Program-made: the position numbers and the translations under genes | In this document: positions 50,682 to 60,157 of the stretch, in pieces | Layout of the letters: the number at the start of each line of letters is the position of its first letter | How positions within the stretch are numbered: position 1 is the stretch's first letter | Notes under the pieces: generated by a model | The model's input: only the letters and a program-made list of their open reading frames with translations | Databases searched by the model: none | What the model was told of the DNA's origin: nothing | Assembly (NCBI GenBank): GCA_021324185.1 | Contig: JAJPJN010000097.1 | Location: 53,564-117,563, forward strand | Source: Terriglobia bacterium | GTDB lineage: Bacteria > Acidobacteriota > Terriglobia > Bryobacterales > Bryobacteraceae | Length of the DNA: 64,000 nt | Reading direction: 5' to 3'

Positions 50682-51191
50682 TTAGAGTGCAGCGGGCATC
50701 GGCAGCCCGCATTTATCGAGCGCGCGGGCGATCAGCGAAACGGCATCCGTCTCGGAAACCGATTTCGCAATTGAAGTTTCAAGCACCAGCATGCTGCGGG
50801 CGCGCTCGAGCATCCTTTTCTCGCGAAATGAGAGGGGTTTGCTGAGCTGGATAATCAGCAAAGCCTTGAATACTTCCGCCACGTCGAGCAGATTTCCGAT
50901 GCGCATTTTATCGGAGTTCTCTTTGAAACGGTCTTTCCAATCCTGCGCGCAGCAAGGCCGCCCGGCCGACAGGTAGTTCAGAACCCGGCTGATCTCGCTG
51001 CACTTGGTCACTCTTCTGAGCCCCACGTCGTTGACATGGGAGAAAGGCACCATCACGGTCATGCTGTTCGGAGATAAACGGAGCAGGTAAAAGCGCTCTT
51101 GCTGGGCTCCGAAAGCGCGGGAGCTAATGTTCTCGATCGTGCCTACACCGTGGTTCGGATAAACCACCTTTTCGCCGACCTGGAAGGTCAT
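50682..51191 (-). CDS. carD: CarD/CdnL-family transcription regulator
   Basis: This 169-residue RNA-polymerase-binding protein has an N-terminal Tudor-like RID (1-70: FQVGEKVVYPNHGVGTIENIS, FYLLRLSPNSMTVMVPFSHV) and a helical DNA-binding C-terminus (75-160) with the conserved W in AQDWKDRFKEN and FREKRMLERARSMLVLE. CarD binds the polymerase beta subunit and stabilises open complexes at rRNA and other promoters. The gene has its own near-consensus promoter. Neighbours are tRNA-Glu downstream and the E2/lipB/lpdA operon upstream, all on the minus strand. Confidence 0.95.
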   Translation of the reverse strand: MTFQVGEKVVYPNHGVGTIENISSRAFGAQQERFYLLRLSPNSMTVMVPFSHVNDVGLRRVTKCSEISRVLNYLSAGRPCCAQDWKDRFKENSDKMRIGNLLDVAEVFKALLIIQLSKPLSFREKRMLERARSMLVLETSIAKSVSETDAVSLIARALDKCGLPMPAAL

Positions 51192-51259
51192 TTCGCGGAC
51201 CTCTTTCTGAGATGAAAGCGCTGTTAAAAATGCTGTCGGGCAAATCTCAGCCCTCTGGA

Positions 51260-51288
51260 ATATTAAACCCGCCTTAAGAATTCGTCAA
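51260..51288 (-). promoter_or_regulatory. Near-consensus sigma-70 promoter of carD
   Basis: On the minus strand TTGACG (51288-51283) and TAATAT (51265-51260) are separated by exactly 17 bases, 68 bases before the carD ATG. Each hexamer matches the consensus at five or four positions. It is the cleanest promoter in the window and implies that carD is transcribed independently of the operon upstream. Confidence 0.75.
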
Positions 51289-51326
51289 GAGAAAAAAGGG
51301 AGCTACACACCTGAAGAGGTGGTGTA
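51289..51326 (-). terminator. Probable intrinsic terminator of the lpdA-lipB-E2 operon
   Basis: On the minus strand a stem (TACAC-ACCT with AGGT-GTGTA type pairing, one bulged base, loop CTTC, 51304-51325) is followed by GCTCCC and six T. It lies about 95 bases beyond the E2 stop and just upstream of the carD promoter, where a terminator is expected. Confidence 0.5.
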
Positions 51327-51419
51327 CACGGAATGGTCCGCAAATTGCTCAAACTACAGGCGGTCGGGCACACGTACACTGCCGCTGGGTGATTCCCAAA
51401 TGGATTCACGCCGCGCCCT

Positions 51420-52844
51420 TTACAGTATATTGGCGGACCAGTTCTCGAGAATAGATTTCACTTTCTGGCAGAATTGGTCGGCTGTGGCTCCGTCGGTAAT
51501 CCGATGGTCGAATGTGAGCGCCAGGTGTGCCTGCGACCGAATTGCAATAGCATCGCCGTCCACGACTGCCGGTACCTTCTCGACTGCCCCGACGCCCAGA
51601 ATTGCGACCTGGGGCTGATTGATGATCGGGGTAGCGAATATGCTGCCGAAGCTGCCGAAATTCGTGATGGAAAATGTGCCGCCTTGCACCTCATCCGGCT
51701 TGAGCTGGCGCGAACGCGCGCGTGTCGCGAGATCTACAATGGCGCGCTGCAACCCGGCGACATTCTTTTCGTCGGCATTACGGATGACAGGAACGATCAG
51801 GCCGTTATCCAGCGCAACGGCGATGCCGATGTTGATGTCCCGGTGGTAAACGATATTCTTTCCGTCTATGGACGCGTTGAAGATTTCGAAGCTGCGCAAC
51901 GCCTCGGCAGCGGCGGCTGTCACGAACGGCAGGAAGGTCAGCGAGAAGCCGTTGCGGGCCTGGAATTCTGCCTTTGATTTCTCACGCAGCTTCGCGATCT
52001 TCGTCATATCGACGCGGTGAACTGTTGTTACATGCGCTGAAGTCCGCTTGCTCATGACCATGTGCTCGGCGATCTTCTGGCGCATATTGCTCATCGGCTC
52101 GGTGCGAATACGCGCGGCCTCGGCGAGCGGCATGGGCGGCGGTGGCTGCTGCGGCCCGGGAGTGGGTTGCGTTGGGGGCGGTTCGACCGGGTAGGGACCG
52201 GCACTCGTCGCAACAGGCTGTGGCGGCGCAGCATAAGTCTGCGCGGCTTGCGAAGCCATGTACGCTTCGACGTCCTGTTTGGTGATGCGGCCGCCTGCGC
52301 CCGTTCCCTTCACGCGCGACAGGTCGATGTTGTATTCGCGCGCCATCTTGCGAACGAGCGGGGACAACGGGCCCTGCTCTTCGGAGCCGTCGGGCTGCGG
52401 CGACGGGGCCGGCGGAGGCGGTGGCGGCTGCGGAGCCGGCTGAGCGGGATACGCTCCTGCAGCAGCGGCTGAAGGTGCGGCTGGAAGCGTTCTTGCTTCG
52501 GGCGCGGCGGCGGAAGCCCCAACACCCACACTGGGTCCTGTTGAAACACTCGGCTGCGCTTGTTGCTGAGGCGGCGCGGCTGCCGGTGCGGCAACGGGCG
52601 CGGCGCCCGCGCTATCGCCGATTCGCGCCACTACAGAATTAATCGCGACGGTGGCGCCTTCCTGCACCAAAACCTCACTCAATACGCCCGCTGCCGGCGA
52701 CGGAATTTCGGTATCTACTTTGTCGGTCGAGATCTCAAACAGGGGTTCGTCGCGCTCGACCTTTTCGCCCGGCTTTTTCAGCCATCGCGTCAGCGTTCCT
52801 TCCGTAATGCTTTCGCCCATTTGGGGCATCACTACATCGATCAT
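51420..52844 (-). CDS. 2-oxo acid dehydrogenase E2 component (dihydrolipoamide acyltransferase)
   Basis: This 474-residue E2 subunit has one lipoyl domain (1-78) with lipoylated Lys42 in STDKVDTE, a long Ala/Pro-rich linker, an E1/E3-binding domain (about 155-195, SPLVRKMAREYNIDLSRVKGTGAGGRITKQDV), a second Pro-rich linker and the catalytic acyltransferase core (about 245-474) ending in the active-site HRITDGATADQF. It transfers acyl groups to CoA. The substrate class (pyruvate, 2-oxoglutarate or branched-chain) is not decided by sequence; the single lipoyl domain and the TPEGTLTRWL-like start favour the 2-oxoglutarate or branched-chain type. No E1 gene is present. Its ATG overlaps the lipB stop by four bases. 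Confidence 0.92.
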   Translation of the reverse strand: MIDVVMPQMGESITEGTLTRWLKKPGEKVERDEPLFEISTDKVDTEIPSPAAGVLSEVLVQEGATVAINSVVARIGDSAGAAPVAAPAAAPPQQQAQPSVSTGPSVGVGASAAAPEARTLPAAPSAAAAGAYPAQPAPQPPPPPPAPSPQPDGSEEQGPLSPLVRKMAREYNIDLSRVKGTGAGGRITKQDVEAYMASQAAQTYAAPPQPVATSAGPYPVEPPPTQPTPGPQQPPPPMPLAEAARIRTEPMSNMRQKIAEHMVMSKRTSAHVTTVHRVDMTKIAKLREKSKAEFQARNGFSLTFLPFVTAAAAEALRSFEIFNASIDGKNIVYHRDINIGIAVALDNGLIVPVIRNADEKNVAGLQRAIVDLATRARSRQLKPDEVQGGTFSITNFGSFGSIFATPIINQPQVAILGVGAVEKVPAVVDGDAIAIRSQAHLALTFDHRITDGATADQFCQKVKSILENWSANIL

Positions 52845-53515
52845 GGAATCTCCTGCAACTCAGGTATAGCCGTCACTACTTCATAGCCGAAGATGCGCGC
52901 AAAGGAAGTGGTGACGGCACTCATCACTTCCGCGCGGGTTGCTCCGCATCCGAGGCTTCGGAGCGAGCAGACCGGCTTCGTCAGACCGCACGGAACAATG
53001 TACTTGAAGTAACTCAGGTCCGTGTCGACGTTCAGTGCGAAACCATGCGAACTGATCCAGCGGCTGATGTGTATGCCAATCGCGGCCACTTTGGCTCCAT
53101 TTACCCAGACACCTTCGTAACCGCGCTCAGCGATTCGTTCAGCCTGGATTCCGAACTGCGCCAGAGCATCTATCAGCACCTGCTCTATCTCGCTAAAGTA
53201 CGCGTGTACATCCCGTTTCCACGCCTTCAGATCGAGAATGGGATAGCCCACAACTTGACCGGGGCCATGATACGTCACGTCGCCGCCGCGATCCGTTTCA
53301 TAAAAATCAATACCGCTTCGCGCCAGAATCTCTTCACTCGCCAGCACATGCTGCTGTTTGCCGTTTCGTCCAACCGTGACGACATGTGGATGCTCTACGT
53401 ACAGAAGCGTGTCAATGCCGTCGCCGCGTTTGCGCTGTTCCACTAGCTCTTGCTGAATTCGGAGCGCAGCGGCATACCGCATCCGGCCCAGGTCAACAAT
53501 TTCCAGCGGTCTCAT
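52841..53515 (-). CDS. lipB: Octanoyl-[ACP]:protein N-octanoyltransferase
   Basis: This 224-residue LipB moves octanoyl from ACP to lipoyl domains, the first step of protein lipoylation. Conserved segments are ETDRGGDVTYHGPGQVVGYPI (about 74-94), VNGAKVAAIGIHISRWISSHGFALN with the active-site Lys, and the catalytic Cys in VPCGLTKPVCS. Its ATG at 53515 lies 19 bases after the lpdA stop and its stop overlaps the E2 start, so the lipoate transferase is translated between the E3 and E2 genes whose product it modifies. No lipA is present in the window. Confidence 0.95.
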   Translation of the reverse strand: MRPLEIVDLGRMRYAAALRIQQELVEQRKRGDGIDTLLYVEHPHVVTVGRNGKQQHVLASEEILARSGIDFYETDRGGDVTYHGPGQVVGYPILDLKAWKRDVHAYFSEIEQVLIDALAQFGIQAERIAERGYEGVWVNGAKVAAIGIHISRWISSHGFALNVDTDLSYFKYIVPCGLTKPVCSLRSLGCGATRAEVMSAVTTSFARIFGYEVVTAIPELQEIP

Positions 53516-53534
53516 CAGCGCGCCTGCTCGAACC

Positions 53535-54929
53535 TCAAATATTAATCGCCAGGCCGTAGACGTTGTTGAATGCCTCGCCGATGGCCTCGTAGATGGTCGG
53601 GTGAGCGTGAATGGTGGACATCATACTATCGACGGTTGCTTCCGCTTCCATGGCGGTCACGGCCTCCGTAATCAGTTCGAACGCCTCCGGCCCAATAATG
53701 TGGACGCCCAAAATCTCGCCGAACTTCTCCTCGGAGATGACCTTTACAAAACCCTCATGCTTGTCCAGAATGGTGGCCTTGCTGTTGCCGGCAAAGGGAA
53801 ATTTGCCGACCTTTACGCTGAACCCTTGCGCGCGCGCCTGCGCTTCGGTAAGGCCCACGCTTCCGATACCCGGGTCTGTGTAGGTTGCGCCCGGGATGCG
53901 GTTGCGGTTGATGGGGCGCACGGGCTTGCCCGCAATATGGCCCACCGCGACCATCCCTTCTGCTGTCGCGACATGCGCAAGTTGTGGAGTGCCTGCCACG
54001 ATGTCGCCAATCGCGTACAATCCCGGCTCGCCCGTGCGCTGATGGGCGTCCACTTTGACAAACCCGCGGTCGAGCTGTGCTTTCGTGCTTTCGAGCCCGA
54101 TATTCTCAGTGATCGGTTTACGGCCGACGGCAACCAGCAGTTTGTCGAATTCCATCTCCTCCGTTTTGCCGCCGGCGAGCGTTGCCGTAAGGCTGACGCT
54201 GTTTGCATTCTTGCGAATGTTCTCGGCTTTCGCGCCGGTCTCGCAGCGGATTCCCGTTTTCTTGAAGTGTTTCTCCAACTCCTTTGAGATCTCTTCATCC
54301 TCCACCGGAACCAGCCGGGGCAGCATTTCGAGCAGGGTGACTTTCGAACCGAAACGATTGAATATCGATGCAAACTCAACACCGACAGCACCGGCTCCGA
54401 TGATGCCGATGCTCTTCGGTACGGCCGGCATGTCCAGAATTTCGATATTGGTGAGAATCAGATTCGGATCCGGCTGCAAACCCGGCAGCATGCGTGCTTC
54501 CGAACCGGTAGCAAGAATAATGTTTTTCGCCTCGACCAGCTGCCGCCCTTTGTCGCCGTCCACCTGAATGCGGCCGCCGCCTTGCAGCCGCGCATAACCC
54601 TTGATGACGTCGACTTTGTTCTTGCGCATCAGAAACTCGATGCCTTTCGAGTGCTTCGTTACGATCTTGTTCTTGCGATCGAGCACGCGCCCGTAATTCA
54701 GTTGCGGATCTTTGCACTGTATGCCCTGTGCATCCGGATTCTTGAAGTAATCCCAGACGTCGGCAGTGTGTAACAGCGACTTGGTGGGGATACAGCCGAC
54801 AAGAAGACAAGTGCCGCCGAGCCTCGGCTGTTTTTCGATGAGAGCTGTTTTGAGACCGTACTGGCCGGCCCGCACCGCTGCAGAATAACCACCCGGACCG
54901 CTGCCAATGACCACTACGTCGTAGGACAT
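53535..54929 (-). CDS. lpdA: Dihydrolipoyl dehydrogenase (E3)
   Basis: This 464-residue flavoprotein reoxidises dihydrolipoamide. It has the FAD motif GSGPGG (9-14), the redox disulfide C41-LLVG-C46 in GGTCLLVGCIPTKS, the NAD motif GAGAVGVEFASIF (near 180-192), and the dimer-interface catalytic pair in HAHPTIYEAIGEAF (about residue 440). It is the first gene of the lpdA-lipB-E2 run on the minus strand. It probably serves the neighbouring E2 complex and others. Confidence 0.96.
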   Translation of the reverse strand: MSYDVVVIGSGPGGYSAAVRAGQYGLKTALIEKQPRLGGTCLLVGCIPTKSLLHTADVWDYFKNPDAQGIQCKDPQLNYGRVLDRKNKIVTKHSKGIEFLMRKNKVDVIKGYARLQGGGRIQVDGDKGRQLVEAKNIILATGSEARMLPGLQPDPNLILTNIEILDMPAVPKSIGIIGAGAVGVEFASIFNRFGSKVTLLEMLPRLVPVEDEEISKELEKHFKKTGIRCETGAKAENIRKNANSVSLTATLAGGKTEEMEFDKLLVAVGRKPITENIGLESTKAQLDRGFVKVDAHQRTGEPGLYAIGDIVAGTPQLAHVATAEGMVAVGHIAGKPVRPINRNRIPGATYTDPGIGSVGLTEAQARAQGFSVKVGKFPFAGNSKATILDKHEGFVKVISEEKFGEILGVHIIGPEAFELITEAVTAMEAEATVDSMMSTIHAHPTIYEAIGEAFNNVYGLAINI

Positions 54930-54991
54930 TTTCGAATCAAGTGTAGCAATCGGGGGTTACTTTCCGGTGCTTTCCGCCGGAGCGGAGATGA

Positions 54992-56236
54992 TCAAAGCGC
55001 GTGATCTATGGGTACGTTTTGCCCGCTCCAGATCTTCTGCGAAGTCCAGGGCTGAGGCGGAGCGCTCCAGAAGGAATCTGTTGCGGGTAAACCGAGCGGA
55101 AGCAAGCCTAACGAACAGAGATACAGGCTTCCGGTTGAGATGTAATTTTCAGCCAAAGACGGCTGATGACCGCAAAAACCTACTTGCAGCCAGCCATGGC
55201 TATCGAATGTGCCCGGCGCCTCAATCATTCGCCGCATCACGGCTGTTAATGCACACCGCACCTGCTCCGGCTGAAGGCTTTCAGGCAGTCGTTTGCGAAG
55301 AGCCATCGCTGACAGGAGGTGAAAGGCGCCCAAGCGATAAGTGAGCGAGCGGCCGATGGCAGGATAAGTTCCATCCGGCGCAATCATTCGCTCCTGTATA
55401 GCGGCGTAACGCTGCGCGCGCGCCAGAATAGCGGGCTCGAACGATTGCCACGCGTTCGATTTCCTGGATACTGCCGACAATACTTCGAGTAAAAAAGGAT
55501 GGATTACGAAGCTGTTGTAGTAATCCCAATGGAACTGCGGTCCATCTCCGTAAGTGCCGTCGCCTTTGTACCACTCCTCATGCTGCCGGATGGCATAGTC
55601 GACGCGCATGGGGTCCCACGGCTCGCCCGCAAAACAGAAGAAAGCCTCGAGCATCGCGCTGAAAAGCAGCCAGTTGTTAAAGGCCGGACGAATTATCCTG
55701 CTGGAACGCAGAGCCTCCACTAATTTCGTTTTTGTGCCCGCGTCCAGTTTCTCCCAAAGCTGCATTGGAGCGCGCAGAACAGCTAAGGCCAGAAAAGCGG
55801 CATCTACAAGCGGCTGCTGGCCTGTAGCGAAATTCATGTAATCGGGAGACGAAGAGTCAACAGCAGAGCGCATCGATTCCCGCGCCAGCTCGGAATATCG
55901 CCGGCCGACCTCACCTTCAGGTCCTGACTGCCCGGCAGATTCAAGCCAGGGAGCTATTCCCGCCAGAAGGCGCCCAAACGCTTCCAGGTGAGTATATTGG
56001 CGCCGTTCCGCCGCATTACCGTTCGGCGCTTCGACGGGCATGGTGGCCCTCAACTTTCGATTCGCCAGCGCGCCGAGGACAGGATCGGCCAAACGGTTAA
56101 GGACGGAAAGCCAATAGGCGCGATCTGATTGCGCAACAGGAAGTCCTCCTGATATCTGCTTTTTGCCCGGAACGAGGGCCGAGCCGGCAAGCGCTGAGGT
56201 TCCTATAAAGTTTCGCCGAGACGGATTTTGCACCAT
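54992..56236 (-). CDS. DUF2264-family protein, exported
   Basis: This 414-residue protein has an N-terminal twin-arginine-like signal (NPSRRNFIGTSALAGSALV) and the DUF2264 core: ERRQYTHLEAFGRLLAGIAPWLE, NNWLLFSAMLEAFF, WYKGDGTYGDGPQFHWDYYNSFVIHPFLLEVL (about 235-265), ERMIAPDGTYPAIGRSLTYRLGAFHLLS and QVGFCGHQPSLAENYISTGSLYLCSLGLLPLGLP. This alpha/alpha-toroid-type family is thought to act on carbohydrates. I start at ATG 56236; an upstream start adds seven residues before the Tat motif. It diverges from the POTRA protein gene across 47 bases. The substrate is not known. Confidence 0.87.
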   Translation of the reverse strand: MVQNPSRRNFIGTSALAGSALVPGKKQISGGLPVAQSDRAYWLSVLNRLADPVLGALANRKLRATMPVEAPNGNAAERRQYTHLEAFGRLLAGIAPWLESAGQSGPEGEVGRRYSELARESMRSAVDSSSPDYMNFATGQQPLVDAAFLALAVLRAPMQLWEKLDAGTKTKLVEALRSSRIIRPAFNNWLLFSAMLEAFFCFAGEPWDPMRVDYAIRQHEEWYKGDGTYGDGPQFHWDYYNSFVIHPFLLEVLSAVSRKSNAWQSFEPAILARAQRYAAIQERMIAPDGTYPAIGRSLTYRLGAFHLLSAMALRKRLPESLQPEQVRCALTAVMRRMIEAPGTFDSHGWLQVGFCGHQPSLAENYISTGSLYLCSLGLLPLGLPATDSFWSAPPQPWTSQKIWSGQNVPIDHAL

Positions 56237-56283
56237 AATGGCTGCGCCGACAGACAATCAGCGGAATATCATTAAAGTAGTTT

Positions 56284-57708
56284 ATGCGCTCGGTTGTTTT
56301 GAGCAGTGCGGTTTCTGCCGCGCTTCTGTGTTCCGGTCTGATTGTGGCGGTGGCGCCGTTTCAGGCGCAAGCTGCGCAGGAAATAGATCGGCAGCAGGCA
56401 GGCCTGAAAAAGGCGCCTCCGGCGGGTGTTCTCCACTCCATCCGCGTGACCGGCAATCACCGCTATTCGAGCGAAGAGATCATCAAAGCCACCGGCCTGC
56501 AGCTCGGGCAGCGCATCGACGCGCCGGTGTTGGAGGAGGCGCGCGCAAAGCTGCAAGCCACCGAGTTGTTCAACGGCGTCGCATTCAATTTCCGTTACAG
56601 CGCGACGGTTCCGCCACAATATGACGTCACCTACGACGTGCAGGAAAACGATCAGGTGTTTCCGATGCGCTTCGAACGGCTGAACGTTGCTCCCGACGCG
56701 GTCCGCGAGTATTTAAAAGATCACGTCGAGTTCTATTCCGAGCGCATTCCCGGCACAGCAGGCGTGCTGCAGCGCTATATTTCCGCCGTTCAGGATTTTG
56801 TGCGGCAGACCCAGCCATCGGTGAAAGTGAAGGCGATTGTCTCGAACGATGATCCGCAACAGCTCGCAGTTCTGTTCACGCCCGAGACGCCGGCGCCCAC
56901 GATTTATCAGGTGCAAGTCAGCGGCAATCAGGCGGTCGATACGGGCACAATCCTGCGTGCGGTGAACCAGGTTGCGATCGGGGTGCCGCTTTCCGACACG
57001 CGAATCAAGATGATTCTGGATGGCGCCATTCGCCCCCTCTATGCGGCGAAAGGATACGCGGCGGTCTCGTTTCCCAAGGTGGAAACCGTGCCTGCAACTG
57101 CGAACCTGGGCGTGATCCTGAAGGTGCAGATTCAGGATGGCCCGATGTTCAAATTCGGCGCTATCCATTTTCATGGAAACGGTATAGACCCGGACGATAT
57201 TCGGGCTTCGATCCCATTCAAGCCCGGTCAACCGTTCAACGGGGATCAGGTGGACAATTTCCGCATCGACTTGATGCATAAGATGCGGCGCAAGGGACTG
57301 CTGGATGCGACCGTCACGACTGAAACCCAGACGGACGAATCGAAGCGAGTGGTGGAGGTGAGTTACAACCTTGTTCCAGGCGAAGTCTACAACTTCGGCA
57401 AGCTGGACGTTAAGGGATTGGATGCGACCACCGAGCCGGTGATCGAAAAGCTATGGGGTGAAAAACCCGGCAAGCCGTTCAATCCGGATTATCCCGACTT
57501 CTTCTTGAAGAAAGTGGAAGAGCAGGGTATTTTCGATCACCTCGCCGATACGCATTCCGACTATACGGCCGAGGCTTCCACGCACAGCGTAATCGTTCAT
57601 CTGTACTTCAAAGGCGGCGAATCGGCCAAGAATATTCAGAAGAAGAAAGAAGACGAAAAGAACAAACGGACAACGGATGGAACCTGGAGTCCGTGGCCGC
57701 CGGAATAA
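56284..57708 (+). CDS. Exported POTRA-repeat protein without a beta-barrel
   Basis: This 474-residue protein has a signal peptide (1-31) and tandem POTRA-type modules at about 50-110 (LHSIRVTGNHRYSSEEIIKATGL), 205-265 (IYQVQVSGNQAVDTGTILRAV), 285-345 (FKFGAIHFHGNGIDPDDIRASI) and 370-425 (YNFGKLDVKGLDATTEPVIEKL). A degenerate one lies between the first two. After the last module it ends with a short charged tail (KKKEDEKNKRTT); no BamA- or TamA-type barrel follows. Similar soluble POTRA proteins could be periplasmic chaperones for outer-membrane assembly. ATG 56284 is directly before the signal peptide. Confidence 0.85.
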   Translation: MRSVVLSSAVSAALLCSGLIVAVAPFQAQAAQEIDRQQAGLKKAPPAGVLHSIRVTGNHRYSSEEIIKATGLQLGQRIDAPVLEEARAKLQATELFNGVAFNFRYSATVPPQYDVTYDVQENDQVFPMRFERLNVAPDAVREYLKDHVEFYSERIPGTAGVLQRYISAVQDFVRQTQPSVKVKAIVSNDDPQQLAVLFTPETPAPTIYQVQVSGNQAVDTGTILRAVNQVAIGVPLSDTRIKMILDGAIRPLYAAKGYAAVSFPKVETVPATANLGVILKVQIQDGPMFKFGAIHFHGNGIDPDDIRASIPFKPGQPFNGDQVDNFRIDLMHKMRRKGLLDATVTTETQTDESKRVVEVSYNLVPGEVYNFGKLDVKGLDATTEPVIEKLWGEKPGKPFNPDYPDFFLKKVEEQGIFDHLADTHSDYTAEASTHSVIVHLYFKGGESAKNIQKKKEDEKNKRTTDGTWSPWPPE

Positions 57709-57709
57709 C

Positions 57710-59719
57710 TCATTCCGGAACAGGCGCGCTGTTCAACTTCTGAATAATCTGCCCCGCATCATAAACGCATCCGCCCCAAATACCGCCGCTCGCCTGTTGT
57801 AAAGCAGCCCAAAGGCGCGTGTCTTCGGGCAGCGCCGGGTCTGGCTGCAAATCCTCACGAAAGGGGCGTTTCTGCAGTTCGGCTTCATCACAGAGGAGAT
57901 TGACCGAGCCCTCCAGCTTATTGCGATCGACGATGATTTCGATCAGATCACCGTCGCGCACTTTACCGACCGGTCCTCCAGCCAGAGCTTCCGGTGACAC
58001 ATGACCGATGCATGCGCCTGTGGAGACCCCGCTGAAGCGGGCGTCGGTAATGACGGCGATGTGTTTGCCGAACGGCAGGTGCTTCAGCGCGGAGGTGATT
58101 TGATATGTCTCTTCCATGCCGGCGCCCATGGGACCGCGGCAGATGAGCACCATGACATCGCCTTCGTGAACGGTTCCATCTTTTATGGCCGCTATGGCGG
58201 CGTGTTCCGTCACGAAAACGCGCGCGGGTCCGCGCATGCGATAGACGCCATCGGCATCGACAACGGACGGGTCAATAGACGTGCTTTTGACTACCGACCC
58301 TTCGGGCGCAATGTTGCCATGAGGGAAGCAGACGGTTGAGGTCAGCCCGCGTGAACGTGCCTGATCGGGCGACATGATCACATCGCCGGGATCAATCCCG
58401 TCGAGTTTCTGCAGGTGCTGGCGGATTTTGAGCCGGCGCTCCGATTGTTCCCACCAATCGAGCGATGAATCAAGCGTTTCGCCCGAAACCGATCTCACAG
58501 AGGTGTTCAGGACACCAGCGCGGCGCAGATGGAGCATCACTTCCGGCACGCCACCGGCGAGAAAAACCTGCACGGTTGGATGATTACGCGGGCCGTTCGG
58601 CAAAGCATCCACAAGTCGCGGGATGCTGCGGTTCATGCGATTCCAATCCGCAACGGTAGGCCGCCGCAATTTTGCTGCATGAGCAATCGCCGGAATGTGC
58701 AGCAGCAGGTTCGTCGAGCCGCCAAATGCCGCGTGCAGAATCATGGCGTTTTCGATGGCAGCATCGGTGAGAATGTCGCGCGTGCGTAACCGCAGCTCGA
58801 TCATCCGCAGACTGGCGCGCGCCGTCCGGCGGGCCATATCGAACCACACGGCTTCGCCAGACGGCGCCAGCGCGGAATGCGGCAATGTGAACCCAAGCGC
58901 TTCAGCAACCACCTGCGATGTCGCGGCTGTCCCCAGGAACTGGCAACCGCCGCCGGGCGAAGCGCAGGCGCGGCATCCGGCCAGCGCCGCTTCTTCGAGC
59001 GAAATCTTCTGATGCGCAAAACGGGCGCCGATGCTCTGCACCTTTCCCGCATCCTCGCCGTGTTCGGGCATGAGCGTCACGCCGCCCGGAATCAATGCGC
59101 AGGGCAGATCGTGCGAGCCGGCGAGCGCCATCATCATGGCCGGAAGCCCTTTATCGCAGGTCGCCACGCCGATGACTGCGGAACGCGTCGGCAAGGAGCG
59201 GATCAGCCTCCGCAGAACGATGGCAGCATCATTGCGGTAGGGCAGGGAATCGAACATGCCCGTGGTGCCCTGGGTACGGCCGTCGCACGGATCCGTGCAG
59301 GCGCCGGCAAAAGGAATCGCATTGTGTGATTTGAGTTCGCGCGCGGCTTCCTGCACCAGCAAGCCGACTTCCCAATGGCCGGTGTGATAACCGAGCGCGA
59401 CCGGCTTGCCGTCCGGCGCGCGCACGCCGCCATGCGTGCTCAGGATCAGGATCTGCTTCCCGCCAAGCGCGGCAGCTTCCCACCCCATGCCTGCGTTTTG
59501 GGATAGCCCAAACAAATTTCCGGAAGGCTCTTCAAGGAGCATCTCCGGGGTGATCGGCAGCGCACCTTCCGGCCCGCGGGCGTGCGTGCGCGGTTCGAAG
59601 ATCGTCTGGTCGCCGGAATCCAGGAGGCTGTTGAAGTCGAAGATAAAATCACCTCTATGCCCGGCCGCCGCCTCATTGCCGTTTATCCCGGGTCGTTCGA
59701 TCCGCTGACGAACGGCCAC
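57710..59719 (-). CDS. IlvD/Edd-family dehydratase of the YjhG/YagF (xylonate dehydratase-like) type
   Basis: This 669-residue iron-sulfur dehydratase closely follows E. coli Yjh[57 protein letters not shown], then cluster Cys in [36 protein letters not shown] and [21 protein letters not shown]. It also has [16 protein letters not shown] and [15 protein letters not shown]. YjhG and YagF dehydrate D-xylonate to the 2-keto-3-deoxy acid; related aldonic acids are possible. The family normally starts a few residues before the R-T-H-x-x-G-P motif, so the GTG at 59719, which lies inside coaD, may be too early; no canonical codon is available closer. It converges on the POTRA gene. Confidence 0.9.
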   Translation of the reverse strand: MAVRQRIERPGINGNEAAAGHRGDFIFDFNSLLDSGDQTIFEPRTHARGPEGALPITPEMLLEEPSGNLFGLSQNAGMGWEAAALGGKQILILSTHGGVRAPDGKPVALGYHTGHWEVGLLVQEAARELKSHNAIPFAGACTDPCDGRTQGTTGMFDSLPYRNDAAIVLRRLIRSLPTRSAVIGVATCDKGLPAMMMALAGSHDLPCALIPGGVTLMPEHGEDAGKVQSIGARFAHQKISLEEAALAGCRACASPGGGCQFLGTAATSQVVAEALGFTLPHSALAPSGEAVWFDMARRTARASLRMIELRLRTRDILTDAAIENAMILHAAFGGSTNLLLHIPAIAHAAKLRRPTVADWNRMNRSIPRLVDALPNGPRNHPTVQVFLAGGVPEVMLHLRRAGVLNTSVRSVSGETLDSSLDWWEQSERRLKIRQHLQKLDGIDPGDVIMSPDQARSRGLTSTVCFPHGNIAPEGSVVKSTSIDPSVVDADGVYRMRGPARVFVTEHAAIAAIKDGTVHEGDVMVLICRGPMGAGMEETYQITSALKHLPFGKHIAVITDARFSGVSTGACIGHVSPEALAGGPVGKVRDGDLIEIIVDRNKLEGSVNLLCDEAELQKRPFREDLQPDPALPEDTRLWAALQQASGGIWGGCVYDAGQIIQKLNSAPVPE

Positions 59720-60154
59720 CTTGACCTGATTGAGCGCGGCTCGCGCCTGGCCGATGAACTCATCGTAGCGGTATTAAAAAATGCGAGTAAGCACCCGTTG
59801 TTTGCCGTCGAGGAGCGCCTGGAAATGATCCGCGAGGCGGCTTCCGGCATTGCCAACGTCACAGCCGACACCTTCGACGGCCTGCTGGTTGACTACGCGG
59901 CGAAGCGCGGGGCGAATATGATTTTGCGCGGCATCCGCGCGATCTCAGATTACGAAACGGAGCTGCAAATGGCGCTGATCAACCGGCGCATGCGCCCGGA
60001 AACGGAAACTGTGTTCCTCATGGCGCGAGAGGAATTTTCTTTTATCAGCTCGCGAATGATCAAAGAGATCATCACCCTGGGCGGCGATGTGGCGCACTTT
60101 GTTCCGGAAACCGTGCTACGCCGCCTGCAAGCGAAATTGATCAGTGAAAAGTAA
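59657..60154 (+). CDS. coaD: Phosphopantetheine adenylyltransferase
   Basis: This 165-residue enzyme makes dephospho-CoA from 4'-phosphopantetheine and ATP. The nucleotidyltransferase motif is [17 protein letters not shown] with T-N-G-H (residues 13-23), followed by [22 protein letters not shown] and the C-terminal [10 protein letters not shown]. The ATG at 59657 gives the normal length; an upstream frame from 59582 has no homology. The first 63 bases overlap, on the opposite strand, the annotated start of the dehydratase. The aminotransferase follows three bases later. Confidence 0.96.
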   Translation: MPGRRLIAVYPGSFDPLTNGHLDLIERGSRLADELIVAVLKNASKHPLFAVEERLEMIREAASGIANVTADTFDGLLVDYAAKRGANMILRGIRAISDYETELQMALINRRMRPETETVFLMAREEFSFISSRMIKEIITLGGDVAHFVPETVLRRLQAKLISEK

Positions 60155-60157
60155 ACT

